This document shows, piece by piece, positions 58,115 to 64,000 of a stretch of DNA of 64,000 nucleotides. The position numbers were made by a program, and so were the translations under genes. The notes under the pieces were generated by a model. The model did not search any database, was not told the origin of the DNA, and saw only the letters and a list, made by a program, of their open reading frames with translations. Source of the DNA: CAWCUU01 sp963798855 (GTDB taxonomy: Bacteria > Gemmatimonadota > Gemmatimonadetes > Longimicrobiales > RSA9); assembly GCA_963798855.1 (NCBI GenBank), contig CAWCUU010000002.1:682001-746000 (forward strand), given 5' to 3'. Position 1 is the first letter of the stretch, and each line of letters starts with the position of its first letter.

Positions 58115-58915
58115 CTACGGTCGCGGCGGGTGATTGGTTTCAGCTGGGGGCGGCTCATAGGGGTCATCGGGATCCAGCGCGGCGATCTCGGAGAACAGCG
58201 CGGCGAGCCGGTCGCAGACGGCGTCCAGGAAGAGCCGACCCTTTTCCGCCGTACCGCGGGAGGGATCGCCGACGCCGGTGTCGCGTGTGACCTGCGTCCA
58301 GCGCCGCGGCGCCCAGGCAAGCCCGCTGCGGAGGCCCTCGGAGGCGAAGGCTCGAGCTGCGCCCGACCCGGCGCGGTCCAGCGGCAGGACGAGCGCCGGT
58401 GCGAGATGGAGCATCACGGACGTCTCCAGCTCACCCGCGTGGTCGCCGGGCTCGGCGAAGAAGGCGTTCGCGTCGGCGAGCCGGTACCAGTCCGCGGTAC
58501 AGACGAGCAGCCGCCCGTCCAGCTGTAGATCCCGGATCAGCGGGCGGAAGTCGTTGCCACCATGGCCGTTCAGGATCAGCAGCCGGCGGACTCCCTGCCG
58601 CTCGAGAGAGGCGGCGACATCGCGAAGCACCGCCAGCTGGGTGGCGACACCCATGTGGATGGTGAGCGGGATGTCGATCTGGCCGCTGTTCATCCCGAAC
58701 GGCACCGCCGGCAGGACGACGACCCGGGTGCCCCGCTTCCACGCGAGCTCCGCCGCAGCCGCGGCCACCCGCTCCGACTCGATCACGTCCGTGCCGTAGG
58801 GCAGGTGCAGGTTGTGCGCTTCCGTGGCGCCCCACGGCAACACCGCCAGCGCGTAGTCGATTTCGCGGACCGTCGACCACGGCGTCTCCGCGAGGAGCCA
58901 CGGTCGTTCGCTCAC
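58115..58915 (-). CDS. Creatininase-family amidohydrolase in the hut operon
   Basis: A 266-aa protein of the creatininase fold. VLPWGATEAHNLHLPYGTDV carries Glu, His and Asp metal ligands, and LLILNGHGGNDFRPLIRDL the other conserved glycine/His motif; GDHAGELETSVMLHLAP completes the site. The GTG start at 58915 overlaps the hutF stop (GTGA), so the enzyme is made together with HutF. HutF produces N-formylglutamate, normally cleaved by HutG, which I do not see; this amidohydrolase could do that step. That is inference from context. Confidence 0.82.
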   Translation of the reverse strand: MSERPWLLAETPWSTVREIDYALAVLPWGATEAHNLHLPYGTDVIESERVAAAAAELAWKRGTRVVVLPAVPFGMNSGQIDIPLTIHMGVATQLAVLRDVAASLERQGVRRLLILNGHGGNDFRPLIRDLQLDGRLLVCTADWYRLADANAFFAEPGDHAGELETSVMLHLAPALVLPLDRAGSGAARAFASEGLRSGLAWAPRRWTQVTRDTGVGDPSRGTAEKGRLFLDAVCDRLAALFSEIAALDPDDPYEPPPAETNHPPRP

Positions 58916-60306
58916 GCCGGGCCTCCGAAGCGCCGGGCCACTCCCTCGAAAGCCTCCGCCGCCTCGTCGTCGAGCACGTGCCGGCGATCGCGCACGCGCC
59001 GGACTCCACCCACCCAGACATCGCGCACGACGTCCGGCCCCGCGCACAGCGCGAGCAGCGCCGGCAGCGTCTGCGGCGAGTAGCCCGCGAGAACCGGGTG
59101 GTGCAGATCGACCCCGACGAGATCAGCCACGCCACCCGCGTCGATCTCGCCGGCGCCGGCGTCGAGAGAAGCAGCTCCTGCGGCCGTCGCCATCTCGATC
59201 AGCAGCGGGGCGACCTCGAGTCGATCACCGTCATCCCTGCGCGCGAGCACGACCCTCCGTCGCGTCAGCAGACGCTCGTGATATTCGACGAGGCGCATCT
59301 CCTCCAGAGGATCGATCCGGGTCTGGCTGTCGCTCCCGAGCGAGATCCGGACCCCCGCGTCGAGCATGGCGCGTGCGGGCAGAAACCCATCGCCCAGATC
59401 ACGCTCGGTCGTCGGACAGGCGCATACGGTCGCACCCGCCTCGGCCAGCAGCGCGATCTCCGGTCCATCCACGTGCGTCCCGTGGACCGCCGTGAAGCTT
59501 GCGCCGAGCACGCCCTCATCGGCGAGCAGCTGAACCGGCCGCACGCCCCACGCCTCCACCGTCGCTTCGACTTCCGCCGGCTGCTCGGCGACGTGCATGT
59601 GCAGCGGGATTTCGCGCGACGTGGCCCACTCGGCCAGCGGACGCAGCCACTCTCTCGGCACCGCCCGGATGCTGTGCGGCGCCGCCCCGACGCTCACGAG
59701 CGGGTCCGCCGCGCCGGTCACGGCGAGTGCCTCAGTGTCGTGGATGTATTCGTCCAGATCCGGCGTCGCGAAGCGGCGCTGCTCGTCCTGAAGCTCGCGC
59801 CCGATGCCGCCGCGCGCGTAGCACACGTTCAGCAGCCGGATGCGCAGCCCGACCTCACGCGCCGCCGCGACGACCCGACGCGCCAGCTCGAGTGGATCCG
59901 CGTACCGCCCGCCGCCAGCGTCGCGCTGCAGGTAGTGGAACTCGCCGACCGTCGTGTAGCCGGAGTGCGCCATCTCGAGGAAGCACTGTCGCGAGACGAC
60001 GCCGACCTCCTCCGGCGTGAGCGTGAGCGCAGCGTCGTACATCGCGGCGCGCCAGCTCCAGAAATCGGCGGACTCGGCGCCGGCAGGTCGCCATTGCGTG
60101 CGGCCGCGGATCAGCCGCTGGAAGGCGTGGGAGTGCGCGTTGACGAAGCCCGGCAGCAGCGCGACGCCGTCCAGCCGCTCGGCGCCGGGAGGCGGCTCGG
60201 CCGAGTCGATGACGTCGCGGATGGTACCGCTCCGCTCGTCCACATCGATGGCAGGCCCGGCGTGGAACGCGCCGTCCCGGTAGAGAAGCTCCGGCTGGAG
60301 CAGCAT
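58912..60306 (-). CDS. hutF: Formimidoylglutamate deiminase HutF
   Basis: A 464-aa amidohydrolase-superfamily enzyme. PGFVNAHSHAFQRLIRGRTQ contains the HxH metal site; HSIRAVPREWL, LHMHVAEQPAEVEA, AVHGTHVD and ISLGSDSQTRIDPLEEMRL provide the remaining His/Asp ligands and the HutF-specific substrate residues. It converts N-formimidoyl-glutamate to N-formylglutamate and ammonia in the histidine degradation branch. The ATG at 60306 begins at MLLQPELLYRDG. It lies 29 bp after the clpP-like gene, on the same strand as hutU. Confidence 0.9.
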   Translation of the reverse strand: MLLQPELLYRDGAFHAGPAIDVDERSGTIRDVIDSAEPPPGAERLDGVALLPGFVNAHSHAFQRLIRGRTQWRPAGAESADFWSWRAAMYDAALTLTPEEVGVVSRQCFLEMAHSGYTTVGEFHYLQRDAGGGRYADPLELARRVVAAAREVGLRIRLLNVCYARGGIGRELQDEQRRFATPDLDEYIHDTEALAVTGAADPLVSVGAAPHSIRAVPREWLRPLAEWATSREIPLHMHVAEQPAEVEATVEAWGVRPVQLLADEGVLGASFTAVHGTHVDGPEIALLAEAGATVCACPTTERDLGDGFLPARAMLDAGVRISLGSDSQTRIDPLEEMRLVEYHERLLTRRRVVLARRDDGDRLEVAPLLIEMATAAGAASLDAGAGEIDAGGVADLVGVDLHHPVLAGYSPQTLPALLALCAGPDVVRDVWVGGVRRVRDRRHVLDDEAAEAFEGVARRFGGPA

Positions 60307-60335
60307 GCTACGGCTCGCCCGCGCGCCAATGCATG

Positions 60336-60968
60336 TCAGCCCTCGATCTCGTCCATCTGCTCGACGATGCTGCCCACCAGCCCGTATTCGACCGCCGCCG
60401 GCGCGGACAGCCAGAAGTTGCGGTGCGTGTCCTCCTGGATCCGCTCGAGCGACTGGCCGGTCCGCTCGGCGAAAACGCGATTCAGCCGCTCGCGCATCTT
60501 CAGGATCTCCCGCGCCTCGATATCCACGTCGGCCGCCGTGCCACGCACGCCGCCCGCAGGCTGGTGCAGCAGGAAACGCGTGTTGGGCAGCGAATAGCGC
60601 TGCTCCCGCGGTACCGCGACGTAGATCAGGGCACCCGCGCTCGCGACCCAGCCCGTTCCGACCATGCGTACCGGCGCACGCACGAAGCGGATCATGTCGT
60701 GGATCGTGTCGCCGGACTCCACATGGCCGCCCTGCGAGTTGATGAAGACGGTAATGGGGTCGTCGCCCTGCGCGGCCATCGCGAGCAGCTGGCCCATGAC
60801 GTCCGCGGCGAGCTTCTGCGTCACCTCGCCGCTGATGATCAGCGTGCGACCGCGGAACAGCAGGTCCTTCACACGGTCGGTGACCGCCGTAATGCTCGGC
60901 CGCGGATTCTCTTCTTCCTCCCAGTCCTCGTCCGGGATGCCGGGAGGCCGACGAAGGTACTCTGACAT
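60336..60968 (-). CDS. clpP: ClpP-family serine protease
   Basis: A 210-aa ClpP-fold protein. The catalytic Ser is in GTGWVASAGALIYV, the His in RFLLHQPAGGVRG, and the Asp in QEDTHRNFWLSAPAAVEYG, so the triad is complete. Length matches ClpP. No clpX or other chaperone gene lies beside it; it sits between hutU and hutF, an unusual place, which suggests a paralogue of the main housekeeping ClpP. The ATG at 60968 follows AGGAG with ideal spacing. Expected to form a barrel-shaped tetradecamer with a Clp ATPase in the cytoplasm. Confidence 0.88.
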   Translation of the reverse strand: MSEYLRRPPGIPDEDWEEEENPRPSITAVTDRVKDLLFRGRTLIISGEVTQKLAADVMGQLLAMAAQGDDPITVFINSQGGHVESGDTIHDMIRFVRAPVRMVGTGWVASAGALIYVAVPREQRYSLPNTRFLLHQPAGGVRGTAADVDIEAREILKMRERLNRVFAERTGQSLERIQEDTHRNFWLSAPAAVEYGLVGSIVEQMDEIEG

Positions 60969-61101
60969 CTCGTTCTCCTGGAAATCGTTCAGCTACGGTC
61001 GGCGCCTCGAAGCGCCGCCACTTTTGTGCCGGGTCGAACGCGCGAGGGCGAGCGCGGGCGGGGATCCGCCGATTCCGGCAGACGAGCGCCCCGCGGCAAG
61101 C

Positions 61102-62784
61102 TCAGCCCCCGCGCGCCCCCCCGCCCTCGAACATCGGCAGCCGGATGCGGTGCTTGCGCGCGGTCTCGCGTGCGAGATCGTAGCCGGCGTCCGCGTGGCG
61201 GGCCACCCCGATGGCCGGATCGTTCGTGAGCACGCGCTCGATCCGCTCCCGCATCTGCGGCGTTCCGTCGCAGACAAGGACCTGACCCGCGTGCAGTGAG
61301 TTGCCGATCCCGACGCCGCCGCCGTGATGGAAGCTCACCCAGCTCGCGCCGGAGGCGGTGTTCAGCAGCGCGTTCAGGATCGGCCAGTCCGCGATCGCGT
61401 CGCTGCCGTCCTTCATCGCTTCGGTCTCGCGGAATGGAGAGGCGACGGAGCCGGTGTCGAGGTGGTCACGCCCGATCACGATCGGCGCGCTGATCTCGCC
61501 ACTCGCGACGAGATCATTGATCGCTACGCCGAAGTGCGCGCGCTCACCCTGCCCCAGCCAGCAGATCCGCGCGGGCAGCCCCTGGAAGCGGACCTTCTCG
61601 CGCGCGTATCCGATCCAGCGGCGAAGGTGCTCGTCCTCGGGGAACAGCTCGAGCACCAGGTCGTCGGTCCGGGCGATGTCCGCCGGATCGCCGGAAAGCG
61701 CCACCCATCGGAACGGACCTTTGCCTTCCTCGAACAACGGCCGCACGTAGGCGGGCACGAAGCCGGGGAACGCAAACGCGTCCGCGAAGCCGCCCTCGCG
61801 CGCCTCGCCGCGCAGGTTGTTGCCGTAGTCGAAGGTGATCGCGCCCCGCTGCATGAGCCCGACCATCGCCTCGCAGTGCCGCGCGATCGATTCACGCGCC
61901 TGCCGCCGATACTCCTCCTCGTCGGCGGCCCGCAGCGCATCCGCCTCCTCGAGCGAAAGCCCCGCCGGCACATATCCGTTCACCGGGTCGTGCGCCGACG
62001 TCTGGTCCGTCAGAACGTCCGGCACGATGCCACGGCTCAAGATCTCCGGCACCACCTCCGCGCAGTTTCCGACCAAGCCGATCGAGACCGCTTCACCGCG
62101 CTCCGCAGCGCCCGTGACCCACCCGAGCGCCTCATCCAGGTCCGCCGTCATGCGGTCGCAGTAGTTCGTCGCGACGCGTCGCTCGATCCGCTTCGGATCC
62201 ACCTCGACGACGAGGATCGACCCGTCGTTCATCGTCGCCGCGAGCGGCTGCGCCCCCCCCATCCCGCCCATCCCGCCCGTCAGCACCCAGCGTCCCTTGA
62301 GGGAGCCGCCGAAATGCTTCCGCGCGACGGCGCCGAACGTCTCGTACGTGCCCTGCAGGATCCCCTGGGTCCCGATGTAGATCCACGAACCCGCCGTCAT
62401 CTGCCCGTACATGATCAGCCCCTTCCGCTCCAGCTCGCGGAAGTGCTCCCAGGTCGCCCACCGACCGACCAGGTTCGAGTTCGCGATGAGCACTCTCGGC
62501 GCCGCCGGGTGGGTGCGGAAGACGCCCACCGGCTTGCCGGACTGGATGAGCATCGTCTCGTCGTCACCGAGATCGCGCAGCGTCCGCACGATAGCGTCGA
62601 ACGCCTCCCAGCTGCGCGCCGCCTTCCCCGTACCGCCGTAGACGATCAGCTCGTCCGGCTTCTCGGCCACCTCCGGATCTAGGTTGTTCATCAGCATCCG
62701 CAGCGCCGCCTCCTGCTGCCAGCCACGGCAGGAAATCGCGCTGCCGCGCGGCGCGCGAATCACTCGCCCTTCGACCGTCGCCAT
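61102..62784 (-). CDS. hutU: Urocanate hydratase HutU
   Basis: A 560-aa NAD-dependent urocanase that hydrates urocanate to imidazolone propionate. GRWVLTGGMGGMGGAQPLAA is the dinucleotide-binding glycine-rich loop; GLVGNCAEVVPEIL contains the conserved Cys region; DQTSAHDPVNGYVP, FDYGNNLRGEA and SFHHGGGVGIGNS are further conserved blocks. Length is normal. The ATG at 62784 follows an unusually long Shine-Dalgarno match. It is the first gene of the minus-strand hut unit; hutH and hutI are not in the window. Confidence 0.95.
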   Translation of the reverse strand: MATVEGRVIRAPRGSAISCRGWQQEAALRMLMNNLDPEVAEKPDELIVYGGTGKAARSWEAFDAIVRTLRDLGDDETMLIQSGKPVGVFRTHPAAPRVLIANSNLVGRWATWEHFRELERKGLIMYGQMTAGSWIYIGTQGILQGTYETFGAVARKHFGGSLKGRWVLTGGMGGMGGAQPLAATMNDGSILVVEVDPKRIERRVATNYCDRMTADLDEALGWVTGAAERGEAVSIGLVGNCAEVVPEILSRGIVPDVLTDQTSAHDPVNGYVPAGLSLEEADALRAADEEEYRRQARESIARHCEAMVGLMQRGAITFDYGNNLRGEAREGGFADAFAFPGFVPAYVRPLFEEGKGPFRWVALSGDPADIARTDDLVLELFPEDEHLRRWIGYAREKVRFQGLPARICWLGQGERAHFGVAINDLVASGEISAPIVIGRDHLDTGSVASPFRETEAMKDGSDAIADWPILNALLNTASGASWVSFHHGGGVGIGNSLHAGQVLVCDGTPQMRERIERVLTNDPAIGVARHADAGYDLARETARKHRIRLPMFEGGGARGG

Positions 62785-62796
62785 GGATCACCTCCG
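62785..62796 (-). promoter_or_regulatory. Extended Shine-Dalgarno of hutU
   Basis: The minus strand reads CGGAGGTGATCC immediately before the ATG. Eleven bases (GGAGGTGATCC) match the complement of the usual 16S rRNA 3' end, with the GGAGG core six bases from the start. This decides the start and predicts strong translation. Confidence 0.7.
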
Positions 62797-62857
62797 ATTC
62801 GATCTGGAGTTGAGGATGCGAAGGGAGACGGGCGGAAGGCAAACCCGGAGCCATCGT

Positions 62858-62874
62858 CCTGCCGATCCGGCAGG
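62858..62874 (-). promoter_or_regulatory. Small hairpin in the hutU leader
   Basis: CCTGCC-GATCC-GGCAGG is a perfect 6-bp stem with a 5-nt loop, between the candidate promoter and the hutU ribosome-binding site. It could also be an operator palindrome for a repressor. Confidence 0.35.
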
Positions 62875-62877
62875 AGG

Positions 62878-62905
62878 TGTGTAGCGAAACGCGGGCGCGC
62901 GTCAA
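62878..62905 (-). promoter_or_regulatory. Candidate hutU promoter
   Basis: On the minus strand TTGACG (62905-62900) and TACACA (62883-62878) are 16 bp apart, about 94 bp before hutU. The -35 box is good and the -10 box weak. No other candidate is better in the 295-bp gap to lon, which otherwise holds an AT-richer stretch near 62910-62960 and no gene. Confidence 0.3.
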
Positions 62906-63079
62906 ACCGGCATAGAAAGTCCTATTTCCAAGACATGTTGAAACAGGGCAAAACACCGTAACCACGCGGATGATCAGGGGTATCCATGGACGTGGCAAGC
63001 AAAATGCCTTTGCCGATGGCGAGCGCGCCCTAGCTGTCGTCGAGGCGCGCGATCGTTCTCCGAATGAAGTAGAGGATCG

Positions 63080-64000
63080 ATGGACAAGATGACATTGCCG
63101 GTGCTGCCGCTGCGGGAGACCGTGGTGTTTCCGGGAGTGGCGGTGCCGATCGGGGCGGGCAGGCCCGGCACGCTCGAGGCGATCGAGCGTGCGCTGGAAG
63201 CCGACAATCGGATGTTCGCGGTCTGCCAGCGCGAGAATGTGGACGACGCGACGCCGGAGATGCTGTACGGTCTCGGCGTCATCGTGCGGGTCGTGCAGGC
63301 GCAGCGCGGGCGTGATGCGTTCCAGCTGCTGATCCAGGGTGAGCAGCGGGCGCGGACGCTGGTGTACCGGCGGGCGGGCGAGGCGATGCTGGAGGCGGAG
63401 GTCACGACGGTCGAGGATCTGCCGCCCGCGGGGATGGAGCCGGCCGCGCTGGAGGCGCTGGACCGCGAGCTGCGCGACCGGGCAATGACGTTGGGTCGCA
63501 AGCGGGGCATCCCGGAGGAAGCGCTGACGCAGCTGGTGCGGGGCGTGTCGCAGCCGGGCTCGTTCGCGGACCTCGTCGCGTTCTATCTCGAGATTCCAGC
63601 GGCCGAGAAGCAGGCACTGCTCGAGCTCCTGCCCGTCGATGAGCGGATGCGGCGGGTGCTGGTGGCGATCGAGCGGGATCTGCTACGGCTGGAGGCGCAG
63701 CAGGAGATCCAGCAGAAGGTACAGGAGGAGTTGGGCGACAAGCAGCGCGAGATGGTGCTGCGCGAGCAGATGAAGGCGATCCAGAAGGAGCTCGGCGAGG
63801 ACGAGGAGACCTCGGACATCGAGGAGCTCGCGGAGCGTCTCGACGCTCTCGATCTGTCGGAGCAGGCGCGCCAGGAGGTGGATCGGGAGCTGAACCGGCT
63901 GCGCCGGACGCACCCGCAGTCGGCGGAGTACCAGGTGATCCGGACGTATCTCGATGTGGTCGCGGATCTGCCGTGGAGCGAGCGTACCGAGGACAAGATC
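63080..64000 (+). CDS. lon: Lon protease, N-terminal part (partial)
   Basis: 307 codons are visible before the window ends. The Lon substrate-recognition domain starts LPVLPLRETVVFPGVAVPIG, continues with ALEADNRMFAVCQRENVDD and YGLGVIVRVVQAQRGRDAF, and ends in the coiled coil VQEELGDKQREMVLREQMKA with IQKELGEDEE and YLDVVADLPW, the start of the AAA+ part. Lon is an ATP-dependent protease for misfolded and regulatory proteins. The ATG at 63080 follows AGAGGA. No CIRCE inverted repeat is seen upstream, so heat-shock control cannot be shown. Confidence 0.95.
   Translation, partial: MDKMTLPVLPLRETVVFPGVAVPIGAGRPGTLEAIERALEADNRMFAVCQRENVDDATPEMLYGLGVIVRVVQAQRGRDAFQLLIQGEQRARTLVYRRAGEAMLEAEVTTVEDLPPAGMEPAALEALDRELRDRAMTLGRKRGIPEEALTQLVRGVSQPGSFADLVAFYLEIPAAEKQALLELLPVDERMRRVLVAIERDLLRLEAQQEIQQKVQEELGDKQREMVLREQMKAIQKELGEDEETSDIEELAERLDALDLSEQARQEVDRELNRLRRTHPQSAEYQVIRTYLDVVADLPWSERTEDKI

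Noticed and set aside
62900..63079. CIRCE or HrcA operator upstream of lon
   Set aside because: The TTAGCACTC inverted repeat is absent; only a weak 5-bp inverted GGCAA/TTGCC is seen.

Overview
The window is high-GC bacterial chromosome with dense genes, frequent 4-bp start/stop overlaps, many GTG/TTG starts and Gram-negative envelope genes (TonB receptor, BamA-like barrel). An alternative-complex-III-like cytochrome module, tandem secreted BNR-repeat proteins and the general gene style suggest a Gemmatimonadota-like or related soil/aquatic heterotroph. That placement is inference; no rRNA or tRNA gene was seen.

Layout. 1-2313 (minus): a partial ActB/CISM-type iron-sulfur oxidoreductase and a pentaheme cytochrome c, the start of a respiratory operon leaving the window on the left. 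2512-12170 (minus): a gas-vesicle operon, read gvpL-gvpG-ArsA-type ATPase-gvpF/L-gvpS-like-gvpF/L-gvpK-gvpJ-gvpA, followed by a soluble PAS histidine kinase and a broken membrane/EEP-phosphatase gene. 12335-14723 (plus): a membrane histidine kinase and a thioredoxin-reductase-like flavoprotein. 14994-17569: small unknown genes, a lytic transglycosylase, a cluster of DnaA-box-like 9-mers, an AbrB-type protein and a macro-domain protein. 17570-27399 (minus): one long operon with an NtrY/NtrX-like two-component pair, a BamA-like barrel, a DUF4390 protein, a DUF255 protein, and a LuxE-LuxC fatty-acid reductase pair without luciferase.

27809-33789 (plus): an unknown gene and the stress module prkA-(zinc-ribbon membrane protein)-yeaH-spoVR. 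33761-38328: a GspE/PilB-type ATPase, a PAP2 phosphatase and an ABC exporter. 38344-47551: an inverted array of 13-bp repeats, an alkaline-phosphatase-superfamily enzyme, two large BNR-repeat secreted proteins and a TonB receptor. 47810-57014: menC, a VWA protein and its probable AAA+ partner flanking mutY, a Nudix hydrolase, a site-2-type protease and an AarF/UbiB kinase. 57018-62784 (minus): hutU, a clpP paralogue, hutF, a creatininase-family gene and a DUF4097 protein. 63080-64000 (plus): the N-terminal part of lon.

Most notable: the gas-vesicle operon has no visible gvpN but carries a two-domain ArsA/Get3-type ATPase coupled to GvpF/L; degenerate 7-bp repeats recur at four intergenic sites and supply the stop codons of three minus-strand genes; LuxC-LuxE sits in an NtrYX-type envelope operon. 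Three genes (EEP, prkA, gspE) are interrupted by frame changes; two of them look like single-base insertions in otherwise conserved genes, so sequencing or assembly error must be considered.
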